Part shown: positions 9,901-20,055 of the stretch, in pieces
How positions within the stretch are numbered: the stretch's first letter is position 1
Layout: each line of letters starts with the position of its first letter
DNA from: Ophioderma brevispina
Lineage: Eukaryota; Echinodermata; Ophiuroidea; Amphilepidida; Ophiodermatidae
Direction of reading: 5' to 3'
NCBI GenBank assembly: GCA_023653785.1
Contig: JAMKCH010072455.1
Coordinates: 62,001-126,000, forward strand
Length of the DNA stretch: 64,000 bases
The notes under the pieces: model-generated
Databases searched by the model: none
What the model saw: only the letters and a program-made list of their open reading frames with translations
What the model was told of the DNA's origin: nothing
Position numbers and translations under genes: made by a program

Positions 9901-12900
9901 GAATTGACTAAAGATGGCTAGCACAAATATTTATTAAATCTAAAATTATTGGAAATTACCACTATTTGCAGTGGGCGTTAATCCCACAACCCAAAAGATT
10001 TGAAGTCAATAATTTATTCAAAAATTATCCATGATATTACTAAGTGTATGAACTAAGGTTTTTAAGAGGACAGAGACAGCGACTGTTTATAGTTTAATGC
10101 ATGTACAGTTCCCCAAATTACCGTTTAGAGAAATCCCCAATGCCCAAATCGAGCAGGGCGGTCCTACCCCCTGCATGGCAGCGTGATTTTTTTTGTGTGT
10201 GTGGGCCTGTGTAAACATTTGGTTTTAAAATGTTTTGTCCTAGGGTTTAGTTCAGTGACAGATCAACTTACTATGAGTGTGGAATAATGCATGTTGGCAT
10301 GTGGTGCTGCACAAAAGGAGGTCAAAGGTTCTTTAGGGGTCACTCAGGGTCTAATGTTATGCATGTGGACCAACTTTGGTTTTAAAGGTGCAATTCATGA
10401 TTCTAGCACCTACTGCTTTATTTAGGAGTCACTATTATTATGGGGAAAAGCTTGATCCCAAAGTTTCGGTTGATTCGCTATCTTGCTGTGTGGTTTTAAG
10501 AGCAAAGCTTGTACGACTGGATCCCATAGGCCATATACTGTAAGTTCTGCCTGTTTGCGGACAGAAAATATAAAAAATGAGAATTTCTTACCGATACGAT
10601 CAAGTAGGCACACATGCATTACGAAGGCTAACGGTTCAGTGATATTAAAAATGCAGGACTTTGGACGACGAGGTTGTGGATTCAAATGCCCCTTTAAATA
10701 GGAGAAACTGTAGTGCAGTGTGGATCAGGTTCATATTAATGTGAAATGAACGAGCCATTGGCACTGTGGATCTGCAAACAACTAAAAATATTTTGTTAAA
10801 AGTGTATTGCAATTGTTATATACCAAACCATTTTGACACAAGTTGGGGCATCATGTGGTTTGTTTACATTAATTTGGATTCCAAATAATCTGTAAACAGT
10901 CTTAAGCTGAAAGGCTTGACTGTCTTAACAAGGTGTATTCCGATTATGTCTATGTGCTCTCTATTGATAGAGAGCCTGGCACTTGTAATACGTCCCATCC
11001 AAGTCGTGGGAACAAACTTGCGGTTTTGATGATGGTAGAAGCAATAAGCATTATGCAAAGGCCCTATTCAATACTGTGATAATATGGATGCGGTAAACCA
11101 CTAAAAACGGGTGTTTTTTTGTTATAGTTTGAGAATGAAATTCATTTGAGAGCTAAAATGTCAGGACGACAATGAGAAAAATATGGCCTTCATTCTGATA
11201 CAAATCGATAATACTGCCGGGTAAAATCCGGGAAGTCCCAAAGACGATTGGACCACACACCTTAATTCCATCCAATATGATTAATTTTTTGACAATTGAT
11301 TTTGAACATTAAGGAAGAAGTGGCATCTCTTCCCACGAATCGTCGGACATGCTCTACCAAACCCGCATCCCTCCCATATGAAGATACTCAGTGTGTCAGT
11401 CCCATCAATGTATCCAAACCAGACCTCAACAAGTACCCACAATTCAGAGCGGACAACCCCTTACAATGTTAACCTTGACCCGGACGATGTTCTGTTTGTG
11501 CTCGTCATTTGGTTGGCATTTTGTGGAAAATGTGGAGACGTCGATAAGTGCCAACACCTGGATTGAATTGGTAATCTGTCAAAAATAGCTTAATTGGCCA
11601 CTGCAGAAAACTAACAACTTATGTGGTTTTAAAGTGCAAACTATATTTCCTCCAAAAATTTTTAGTTGAGTCTTATGGTCTGCTTTTAGTTTTGTGAGCA
11701 AACGTATTAGCCCTGGAGCTAGCAGGACATTTGTAAACACATCTCAAGTACAAAGGGTGTGTTGAGGTGATTTAAACTATGTAGACAGCTAACAGGGACC
11801 TCTGAAAACATATTCTTAAGTGCCACAAATGGATGCCTTAAGGAGAGGGGGGGCCAAGACAAGGTTTGTACAGGGTGGGTCAAACTTTTATAATTGATTC
11901 CAATCATGCTTGAAAAACAGTATCCATGTTATTTGTCTACCACCAAAGGAGTCAGGAAAAGGTATATAGTTTGTACTATCTACAATGTATAAAAGTTTAA
12001 GAGTATAGACTAAAAAAAACAGCAAAAATCAATAAAAAGGATCAATTTCAGTTGTACAGGGGTAAATTTTTAAGTTGATCCGATGTGGATAAAAATGGTG
12101 CAAATTATTGGTGGAGCCATAGGATCAAAATAAGGCAAATCGGAATTTCTTCCAAGTACATCGAATATGCAAGTGGATTAGGTACACATACATTTTGTAC
12201 TATACTTAGGCAACAGTTCAGATGGTTTGTTAGTTAGGTTAAACCAAAGTTTAAAATCCGGGTGTGTCCCTGTTTTAAAGGGTTGGCCGAATTCACCTCG
12301 CATTCAGCAAAACTGCCTATTGAGGGTTTATTGGAGAGAAAAAGAAATTGCTGGATGCCCTTCCTGACGCCATATCCACAGTTTCGACGGTGGGCCTAGC
12401 GTTTGGGCAACCACACCCCACCAAAACCACAACCTAGTCCCCCGACTTACCTATAAAAAAGTTGAGATTTTTTTATCATCTAAACCGTTAGCGTTAGTAA
12501 TCCACGTGTAACCTAAAATTCTCACGTGCAAATTCAGTCGTTTTATCGTAAGAATTCGAAAATTTTGTTATTTTCTGGTCTGTAAAAGGACAAATTACGC
12601 ACAGTGGTCTATGGGGACCGTGGGAGGCAAACAAGCATCGCTAAAAAACACAAGATTGGGATCAACTCAAACTCTGTGAATAAGCTTTTCTAAAGGATGT
12701 CGAGTGAACAATGAATACCGAGGTGTTGAAATCACAAATTTATTCACTTTAAAACTCCTCCGGAAGGCCGAAACAAATTTCCAAATAAAAAGTAAATAAC
12801 AAAATTAAAAAAAGCAAAGTTTTTTTTTCAAATAGTTATAATCAATACTTAAAGTGTATTGTTCATGATCCACCTAACATCCCTCTTTTTGTTTAGGTTC

Positions 12901-15441
12901 ATAAAAAAGATTCCTATGATATTTTAAGTTGAACATTGTTGTATCATATAGTAATATAGTGTCCATAGTCTAGTGTGTTGGGAGAGGGGCAAGGCTATGT
13001 ATTATAAAATTCCCTTTAAATCCCATTTAAACCAATAAAAAAGATGCAATATGCTATTTTAGGTCTCTATGCAAAGAAAGACCTTATGTCATCATAATTT
13101 GTATAGGCCCTGCATGTGTGTGTGTCTGGTCTGTCTGTGCGTTGTTTGTGTCAAACATTTAGTATACACTTTTGGTTGATACTTTCAACTTAATGCAGCT
13201 TTTTTTAGTGCATTGATGGTATCAAGTTCATGAAGTTTGGTTTGCTTATATACATTAGATAGGGGTTCAGATGTGGGGGTAATAACTGACAGGTCAAAGG
13301 TTATTCAGGGGCAATTATGGTAAGTATACATGTTATCTCTGCTCTATTAACGCACACATCGACACCTATTTGGGACCGCTTTCCTGTTTTTCTGAATTTT
13401 TCATTTTAAAATGCACATTGCTCTGTGAAATTGACTCTTAGTAGATATTTGTGTATTTTGTGGCTTTGGATTGGTAATCAAAATCATTAAATGATAAAAT
13501 AAAGATTTTATTTCAGGTGCTTTGCTGAATATGGCGGATTCAGACCATAGGACGGGGGAGGGACTTCATGAAGCCATCACCAGGCTTGGTGTCGGGATCT
13601 GTCCTCTGGAACTCAGGGAATTCAAAATGGCTTAATCCACAGGGTAATACTGACAAGGGTCATGTTTTTAAGCAATCCTCATCCAGTAGGTTCGGTAATG
13701 TTGAGAATAACTGCATAAGAGAAGTAGAATGTGTAGCTAGAGTGCAGTGTACTTCAGAGCTGGTGGGGCAGTCACGCTAATATGAAAAGTGCCACATGCT
13801 TGTTAACAAAAGTGGCGAAAAGGGTCAGATTTTGTGTAGAAAATTTTGAACGTTCTAGCGATCGATTGGCCAAAAAGAGAAAAGTGTCATTCAGGGTGCA
13901 CTTTTCACCCATCAGAACAACCTAATTTGAAGTAAAATGGTAATTTCAATACTTGAAATCATAATAAGGACTGTGTTATTTTTGATTGTCTTAATTTCAG
14001 ACGTGAAGCGTGATACGTGCTATGCTATTTAGGGCATGATTCAGCCATTTAAGGTTAAACATCAGCATTCACTTACGGTTTATTTAAGATCTGTTTTTAA
14101 GTGGTACATTATTACGAGCTTGCCATGAGCTTTCATATTGGGATGATCCCCCGGGACTTCAAGTTAAACATAAATGTCAATGGGTGTGCAGTTTAACATG
14201 GATGTCATTGACCATTGGTAACATGACCGATAACCATGATTCATCATTGACTGTATTTAAGCCTAATTGAAATATGATATCATTTAGCTATTTCTGTCAC
14301 TGGAGCCTGTCGTGACCTTACACTACTCGAGGTGAAGGTATGAAGCCTATTGAGTATCTAATCTGTTTTAAATTACTAGATTACACAAGAATTTGGGTGG
14401 CCTCAAATCTCTCGTTGCACCTTTAAGTAACAAATATGCGTATTAGAACTTAGTTACTTTTGAAACTAGTTGCTCTTCTATTTTTGCCAATGGCATTATA
14501 CCTTCATCTTGCATGAACTGTTTGTATTAACATTTGTGTTGACAATAATAAATGTACATTTGATGTCATCTTTAAAAAACTGAAGTGATGAACAAAACAA
14601 CATGCATGTTTGTATTTTTAGGATAAACACTTTTGTGTTATAGCTGCATATACTAAATAACTAATTGTTATCATTGAGATTACATGTAATATGCAAATGT
14701 TCTCTCTGTTGTCGTTGTTATTTCAAGGTACTCTGTGATGCAACTACAAACATGAAATACAGTCCAGAAGGCTCTTGAAAACCTGACACGCCATAAAAAG
14801 CAATGAAGAAACAAAATACCAAAAGCCAACCAGCAACACATACTTCTTCGCACAAGACCTCTACTGATCGGACATACATGGTACCGAACATCCACTCCGT
14901 TGTCAAGTGGTTCAAGAATCTAACTTCTCCAATAACACTGCTGTAAAGAGTGATGAAAGTGAGGAAGAAGCTGTGGATTCCACAACTTCTTGCTCTCCTG
15001 CCAAAAGAACCAAGCTTGCATTCGATTCTCAGACTTCCATTGATAGCAGCCAGCTTCCGGATTTTGTTTCTGTCGTTCTTGCTTGGGAAGTTTATAACCG
15101 CAAGCTAAAACTGCTTGCCCTGACAATTGTGAAACTACAAGTAGTGGTAGCAATACAAAAAATTTTTCCATGGTAGTGGTTTCAACATTTTGTTGATCAT
15201 CAAGGGATAACTGTAAAATAAATCAGGAAAAATGGAAATTAAAGAGAGAATGGAAAAGACAATCAGGGACTCGAGTATAGAAAGTTCAAGTTATTCTGGT
15301 AGTTCAGGTGACATGAATGAAAATGAAACAGATGATGTACTGAAGATATTATTGCAGTCAGTAACTCATCCTGAGGTTGTATCTCGTGTTGCTACGTTAA
15401 TGTGTAAAAAGGTGGAAGAAAAGCAGCAGCTTACTTTATAG
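6730..15441 (+). CDS. HSPBAP1: HSPBAP1-like JmjC-domain protein gene; exons disrupted
   Basis: This is the only host gene recognised. HSPBAP1 is a JmjC-fold protein that binds the small heat-shock protein HSPB1 and is predicted to be an Fe(II)/2-oxoglutarate oxygenase. Exons supported by family similarity are 6730-6925, 9500-9628, 11314-11570, 13517-13643 and about 14728-15441. Landmarks in order are WPARKW, SDFG, YGC, KKWHLFP, LYQTRIP, KPDLNKYPQF, WHFVENVE, NTWIEL, HEAITR, WLNP, and a C-terminal DDVLKILLQSVTHPEVVSR ending at TAG 15439-15441. About 70 residues between the first two of these exons, including the expected conserved DYK region, were not placed with confidence. Exons after the first need frame switches, and the HxD iron motif reads His-stop-stop. 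It is either a degrading copy or a locus with many sequence errors. Confidence 0.82.
7008..7440. repeat. Long inverted repeat in HSPBAP1 intron 1
   Basis: The arm at about 7010-7115 (TTCTGGTAACCAGAACC, AGGTCAACATTATCTTTT, ATACTGACCTCTGGTTCTGG) is repeated inverted at about 7325-7437 at high identity, with a 200-bp loop. The arms also hold internal CCAGAACC/GGTTCTGG palindromes. The structure fits a palindromic MITE. In a transcript it would form a hairpin of about 110 bp. Confidence 0.85.
7441..8904 (+). other. HSPBAP1 intronic sequence; missing exon(s) not placed
   Basis: Family comparison says roughly 70 residues, ending in a conserved DYK-containing segment, should be encoded between 6926 and 9499. 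Two weak candidates were seen. One is after an acceptor-like TTTGCAG at 7797 (with CECDVSKSDLH near 7895-7930). The other is after TTTGCAG at 8766 (with EIDYK near 8772-8786). Neither gives a convincing exon. Otherwise this is AT-rich intron. Confidence 0.35.
8905..9230 (+). repeat. Dispersed repeat, copy 1 (second copy at 21262-21610)
   Basis: Landmarks shared with 21262-21610 are an A/G-rich GAAGAAGAAAGC-type stretch, CGACAGTAATGACT (9062-9075), TTTGCAGGGTATGTAGGATA and CACTGATAGTG. The A/G-rich part makes an open Glu/Lys-rich frame, but it is not conserved as protein in the other copy. It is best read as an old transposable element fragment in the intron. Confidence 0.65.
9500..9628 (+). 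CDS. HSPBAP1: HSPBAP1 exon carrying the disrupted HxD motif
   Basis: It follows a CTGCAG acceptor and ends at AG|GTACGC in phase 2. The first frame reads DIRGSDFGSQKNG, IW, GATTPGH, then TAG TAA at 9587-9592, then YGC. One base extra in AAA shifts to NLVAQIYGR. This matches the core SDFG...TPCHLDxYGCNLV...GR region of HSPBAP1. The His of the HxD iron-binding motif is at 9584-9586, but the Asp is replaced by stops and one codon is missing. The phase 2 end joins cleanly to the next recognised exon. Confidence 0.75.
9768..10173. mobile_element. MITE with GCAGGGGGGTAGGAC ends, intronic
   Basis: The left end GCAGGGGGGTAGGACATGC is inverted at the right as GGTCCTACCCCCTGC. The interior has no coding sequence. 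No clear target duplication was found. It lies in the HSPBAP1 intron between the HxD exon and the next one. Confidence 0.5.
10386..10693. mobile_element. TTAA-type MITE, copy 1
   Basis: It is bounded by TTAA at 10382-10385 and 10694-10697. The ends read AGGTGCAATTCATGATTCTA and, inverted, AGGGGCATTTGAATCC. It shares CCCATAGGCCA, ACAGACAGAAAATA-like and AGGCACACAT segments with the copy at 15462-15777. TTAA target sites suggest a piggyBac- or Kolobok-type source. Confidence 0.75.
10864..11313. other. HSPBAP1 intron without recognised features
   Basis: No repeat or exon was recognised up to the acceptor ACATTAAG preceding the exon at 11314. Confidence 0.4.
11314..11570 (+). CDS. HSPBAP1: HSPBAP1 JmjC exon (WHLFP to NTWIEL)
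   Basis: The first base completes the Arg codon split by the previous intron, giving GR-KKWHLFP as in HSPBAP1. Continuing matches, each in a different frame, are MLYQTRIP, then YEDTQCVSPINV and KPDLNKYPQFRADNPLQ, then a TLxPDDVLFV region, then WHFVENVETSIS and NTWIEL, ending at ATT GAA TTG|GTAATC in phase 0. The His at 11517 is in the position expected of the distal iron ligand. At least five one-base insertions or deletions are needed in 257 bases, several in runs of C or T, while conserved residues are kept. Confidence 0.82.
11930..12235. repeat. Dispersed repeat with GGTATAGTTTG-type core, copy 1
   Basis: AAAAGGTATATAGTTTGTAC is followed by AAAACAGCAAAAATCA and CAGTTGTACAGGGGTAAA. The same order in reverse complement occurs at 41780-41925. 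Shorter matches starting AAAAAGGTATAGTTTGCC are at 46430 and 54790. It is non-coding and is a repeat family of unknown class. Confidence 0.6.
12236..12440. repeat. SINE-like dispersed repeat, copy 1
   Basis: TCCCTGTTTTAAAGGG, TTGGCCGAATTCACC and GCATTCAG match 22395-22440 (TCCCTGTTTCACGGGG, TGGCCGGATTCACTGGCATT). Further on is CTGGATGCCCTTCCTGACGC, a phrase I associate with widespread animal SINE-like repeats. No pol III boxes were identified with confidence. Confidence 0.5.
12441..13516. other. HSPBAP1 intron without recognised features
   Basis: AT-rich. Short GT runs near 13115 and a GGTCAAAGGT phrase near 13290 also occur near 8230 and 10320, hinting at ragged old repeat copies. No exon was recognised. 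Confidence 0.35.
13517..13643 (+). CDS. HSPBAP1: HSPBAP1 exon (HEAITR to WLNP)
   Basis: Acceptor TTTCAG at 13511-13516; donor CCACAGG|GTAATA. One frame reads GEGLHEAITRL, matching the EEAITR helix after the JmjC core. The adjacent frame reads GSVLWNSGNSKWLNPQ, matching the conserved WLNP motif. One frame change within the exon is needed to join them. The order and spacing (about 20 residues between ITR and WLNP) agree with the family. Confidence 0.75.
13644..14727. other. HSPBAP1 last intron
   Basis: No exon was recognised. A second acceptor-like AATTTCAG at 13994-14000 leads only to a ten-codon open stretch and was not used. Confidence 0.4.
14728..15441 (+). CDS. HSPBAP1: HSPBAP1 terminal exon
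   Basis: After an acceptor-like TTTCAAG, a helix-like NTVQKALENLTRHKK is readable near 14762-14807. A polar, Ser/Glu-rich linker follows (SDESEEEAVDSTTSCSPAKR near 14949-15008). The last part is open from 15217 and ends with DDVLKILLQSVTHPEVVSR, then a short tail and TAG 15439-15441. The C-terminal helix matches the DDLLDCLVxPxVxRIV end of vertebrate HSPBAP1. Several frame changes are needed before 15217, so the 5' boundary and linker are uncertain; the C-terminal block is secure. Confidence 0.75.
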
Positions 15442-15461
15442 AGAAAGCAAAGGAAACTTAA

Positions 15462-15777
15462 AGGTGCATTTCGTGATCCTAGCAATTTACTTTTGCTTAT
15501 GATTCACTAGATATTCTAAAAAAAATATAAAATTTGAACTGATTCTGATGTTGCGTTTGGATTTATGAGTGAATTAGTTGTATCGCGCTGTCCCATAGGC
15601 CACTATGTTGTAATTTTTGTCCATTTACAGACAGAAAATACAAAATTACAAATTTCTTCTAGGGTAGATCGAATTTGCACGCAAGATTAGGCACACATTC
15701 TACACTTGGGCCAACGGGTCAGACAATAGAAAAATCAATTAAATTGGGGATGAGGCTGTGGATCACAAAGTGCCCCT
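15462..15777. mobile_element. TTAA-type MITE, copy 2, just after the HSPBAP1 stop
   Basis: TTAA lies at 15458-15461 and 15778-15781. The ends AGGTGCATTTCGTGATCCTA and, inverted, AGGGGCACTTTGTGATCCAC form good TIRs. It is homologous to 10386-10693. Starting about 20 bases after the stop codon, it probably sits in the 3' UTR. Confidence 0.8.
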
Positions 15778-15960
15778 TTAAGACAAAACTGTAAAGTATG
15801 CTGTGATCATTAATTCCCGGCTCCTGGTAAAATGTACTATTTTGTAGTTTTGTAGGTTTTTGTACTTTTACCGCAAGGCTTTTATTGGTATGTCAGAATT
15901 TATCCACAGGACCAGTGGTGGTGGCATAAAGATAGGCATCAACTATTGAATACTGATACC

Positions 15961-16251
15961 CAGAGGGTGTTTTGAATCAATGCCATGATGCATAGCAATG
16001 TGCCTATACCATACTGTACTAAACACATGTCAGTACTTAAGGATAAAAAGTGATCCAAAAGTTTAAGAACCACAAGACATTTCATAATCCTGCAAAAAAT
16101 TCCCAAGCACTAACCCTTTGTGGGCTAAAATGAGTGTTAAAGTCATGGTTTTTATGTGGTAAGAATAGGATTTTTGTGGGATCACATGGCCCAATTAAGG
16201 TGAAATTTCCCAAAACTGGTGCATTGTGGGATTGACTTAAAACACCCTCTG
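15961..16251. mobile_element. MITE with CAGAGGGTG ends and 8-9 bp target duplication
   Basis: The left end CAGAGGGTGTTTTGAATCAA is inverted at the right as TTGACTTAAAACACCCTCTG, and the similarity runs on to TGCA. It is flanked by perfect ACTGATACC at 15952-15960 and 16252-16260. CAG-start TIRs with 8-bp duplications fit hAT; 9 bp would also fit Mutator-like elements. Confidence 0.88.
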
Positions 16252-16463
16252 ACTGATACCATAAGATAACCTAAATTGATTACATGGAGAGAAATGCAAG
16301 ATGTCATAATGGAGCTTTCTTTGGTGTAAGGTTTTCGTCATTTTAATTTCAAGGCAATTGGCCGATTGGAATGGCATTGCGTACTACTTCATGAAAATAT
16401 TCTTTGAATTGCACAATGAAAAACAATTCATGGAGCCATTAACAGTGTCCATTTGTTTGTTAG

Positions 16464-16775
16464 TTAAAGCCACTATCAGTCATTTTTTTTTCCAAAATCA
16501 AAATACCCAATTTGTGTCTAAATTGCTCATGTAGGTCATATCATCACCTTATATTACTCTTCTTTGTGAAAAACAGACACTAAAGCATTTTAAAGCGGTC
16601 TTGAAGATTGCTATTGTTTGCGTACTAATAAGTCGGATTCCGACTTTTATTAGTAAACAATGCATAAAAATCGTAATTTCTTGACAAATATGGCGTGTTA
16701 AGCTTAGTCACTTACAGGGGTCTCTACTACAACCATTCCAATACAACAGTGCAAAAAAATGACTGATGAAAAATA
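16464..16775. mobile_element. MITE with ATCAGTCATTTTTTT ends and central palindrome
   Basis: The left end ATCAGTCATTTTTTT (about 16475) is matched by an inverted right end, AAAAAAATGACTGAT (about 16756). Between them is a palindrome, ACTAATAAGTCGGATTCCGA then CTTTTATTAGT (about 16625-16655). It is non-coding. Confidence 0.55.
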
Positions 16776-18709
16776 GGGGGTGCGATTTGTTTACATTCTG
16801 AAGAAATCGCTGATTTAATTTACTACTATAAATAAAAAAATAATTGCTCTCATTTGAAAAACCTTAAGTCCAATTCATAAAAACTTTATATACATGGGGT
16901 CTTTCATAAAATTTACACAAGAGTAAGTTAAAGGTTAAACAAGGTCAATGTTGCTAAATTAGGAATGCTTTTGGTCAAAGTTTTCATTGAAGATTTTTCA
17001 ATTGCTGTCATATTTCAAGAGTCAAATTTAAACAGAACTTTGGAAGAGATATTTAGTACTTGCTATATGTTGGCTACATTAAAGGTCATAGGACACAGTC
17101 AATTAAAAGGTGACACAATATGTTGGATTTTGAATAGGTTGGGAAAGTTATGTTTTCCTATTTGGTCGCAAGTCAGAAAACTGGTCCCCCCAATATGGTG
17201 GTTTTGTTTCACGGTTGCCTTTTTTTTTTAGGTATCTAATGTTTTTCTAGTACTTCCACTTAGTCTATGTCCAATAAATTGTGGTTTTATCTTGTTGCCT
17301 GTTATTTCCTCTTTTAAAATAAAAGAAGTCCCAGGGTTTTTTGGATTCTAATAAACAAATGTTATGGCACGAAGAGTACCGATGGGTCAACAGGTGGTGC
17401 CGGCGTTGAGGAGCCCATAGAGTTACACCAAAAATAGTGTGAAAAAGGCACAACTTGGAGCGTCGTAACTTAAAAGGTATAATTGCTCTAGAGAGCTCAA
17501 ATTCACACACATTAAAAGATAAGTGTATACTTTATCAATTTTTAGACAACTAATTTGTTGTACAAAAATAATTATAAATGATTAATCAATATGTTATTAG
17601 GTGTAGTTTATTTTACAAAACACTACTAACGGTTTACACAGACATATATGATTCCCAAGTTTGGCGTTGTCAGTTCAACATTCCATGCTAAAGAACTTAA
17701 ATTGCACAAAAATAAAGATGAATGACATTGTACACAAGTTTATTTGAAATAAATTCCAAGTAATAATTATATGCTAATTAAGTAGTTCTGCAACAAAATA
17801 ATTTAAATTCTGTCATGTCAAAGTGTGCCACAGACACACCCACGTTCAGTACAGCTGTTGGAAATTAGTTTTCTTGGTTACTTAATAAATGATGCATACA
17901 TGAGTGTACCATAAATAATTAAATGTAATTTGAAGTTGTGCATTAGTTAATTACATATGGTTAATTACCATTAAACTTGAAGAAAACAGATCTATGGAAC
18001 AACAATAAAAAATTAAAAAATTAGAAATCCGAATGTATGACATGATTTTTAAGGACAGTGTTGTTGCAGTTCGCCCAAACACTTAATCGTTGAGCGATTA
18101 TTTTCTGTTTCATGGGTAACATCTGATGGTATGTTTGCCGCAAGAAAATTTGTCATGCGTGGCCCACTTATGCTGCAGGAACAATCGAGGGTTGACAAAT
18201 AGAAAGGACGTAACTCACGTTTTGGGATTTTGAGGTTTGGGTACCAAAAAAAATCCTGTAACACCTACTAGTCGACAACCATGAAGCCTTACCTCAAGTC
18301 TACTTCCTATTGCCTTAAAGCAAAATAACACTCACCAAATCTCAATGGTGCACACTTGTTTACTAACAGAAAGACCTAACTCTGAGTTACGAGCTTCTGA
18401 TGGTAACTGTATTTGGCCAAACTATGAGTTGAGGCTTCATAGCTGGCACAATTGCCAGAATTTCAACACTTTTTAGCTCCCTATCCCACTTATTTGAGAT
18501 TCTTTTAAAACATTCCAAGGATAACATGCTTAAACATCCGATTGAAATAATGTGTCAATCATAGGCAGGATTGAGATTAACGCACAGATTAACGTTTTCA
18601 GTACGTCAGAAGGACGTAACTGCGAGGCACTTAAAAGAAATAATAAAGATTTCTTTAATTCTGCTGTATCATAATTAAAAATTGTTCTTTGTTTACTAAA
18701 GTTTAATAT
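16776..18709. other. Intergenic AT-rich sequence
   Basis: No gene or transposon was recognised. Short phrases with GACGTAACT recur near 18208 and 18612, which may be an old inverted or dispersed repeat. Confidence 0.35.
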
Positions 18710-20055
18710 AATGTTGCTACAGTACCATATGTTATGAGCTTTATTAGATTTTTACATTCTGATAATGAAGAGGTTTTGCTTAGTAAAAATATTAACCACA
18801 TTTCTCAAAAGCAGTATTTTTGAGTTAAGGCGTTCTTATTGGCAACCCTCGAAATGTACTTCATGGTTTTTTTATGGTTTATGAAGTCAAACAGAAAAGT
18901 TTGTGTATACAACGACTGCTGTATTCCGATTTTTGGTAAGTCCAGTTTGGTTGTGTGATCTATGTCGGTATTGAACTTGGGCAGTTGAAAATGAGACCTT
19001 TGTCCTTAAAGTTGAGGATCATGAGATATCATGTGTTCTTATTGCGCACTTTAAAAACTTGGACTTTTGTTGGGCAAATGTGTGATCAGTATTAAATGTT
19101 AAATCACCCTGAACACTGTTGGTGAAAACACTAACAAGTTTGTAAAAATGTACTAGCTTTATAATATATGACTTTATTAGATTTTTACATTTTGAGTAAT
19201 GAATAGGTTTGCTTAGTAGAAAATATTAAACATCACATTTCTCAAAAGCAGTATTTTTGAGTTAGATTTCTGATTGTCCAACCCCTCCGTGAAATGTACT
19301 TCATTGTTTTTTATTATGAGTTTATGAAATTCAAACGAAAGGTTTGTGGTATACAAACAATCTGCTTGTGATTCCGATTTGGTAATTCCAGTTGGTTGTG
19401 TGATCTATGCCGGTATTGACTTGAGGCACAGTTGAAAATGAGACCTTTGTCCTTAAAGTTGAAGGACCATGAACGATATCATGTGTTTCTATTCGCTGCA
19501 CTTTAAAAACGGGACAGTTTTGTTGAGCAAATGTGTGATCAGAAAAAAATCATAAAAATACAAAAAAACAAACCAATTAAAAAAACTAAAAAGTTTTTTA
19601 AAAATTTATTGATTTTTTAGTTTTTTTCTATTTTTTAATTTGTTTACATTTTGAGTATGAATATTTTGCTTAGTAAAAATCTTAAACATCAAATTTCGCA
19701 AAAGCAGTATTTTTGAGTAAGCCTTTCTGATTGTCACCCTCGAAATGTACTTCATGGTTTTTATGTATGAGTTTGATGAAGTCACAAAGAAAAGTTTGTG
19801 TATACAACGTTCTGCTTGTGATTCCGATTTTGTAATTCCAGTTGGTTTTGTGATCTCTGTGATCCGTATGGACTTGGCAGTTTAAAATGAGACCTTTTTC
19901 CTTGAAAGTTGAGGACCATGAAGATAATCATTTGTTCTATAGCTGCACTTTAAAACTGGACAGTTGTTGAAGGCAAATGTGTATCAGTAATTCAATGTTA
20001 ATAAATCACCCTGAACACTGTGGTGAAAACCCTAACAAGTTTGTAAAAGTACCAT
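18710..20055. repeat. Three tandem units of about 440 bp
   Basis: AAAAGCAGTATTTTTGAGT occurs at 18807, 19244 and 19700. Around it the same order recurs: TTTGCTTAGTA, GAAATGTACTTCAT, GTTTGTG with GTATACAA, TGAGACCTTT, CACTTTAAAA and TGTGATCAGTA. Units 1 and 3 both end with CACCCTGAACACTG and CTAACAAGTTTGTAAAA; unit 2 is cut short by an A/T-rich block at about 19545-19640. Differences between units are mostly small indels. Confidence 0.88.

Noticed and set aside
14680..15171. Minus-strand open frames opposite the terminal exon
   Set aside because: They are shadows of the HSPBAP1 exon and show no domain.
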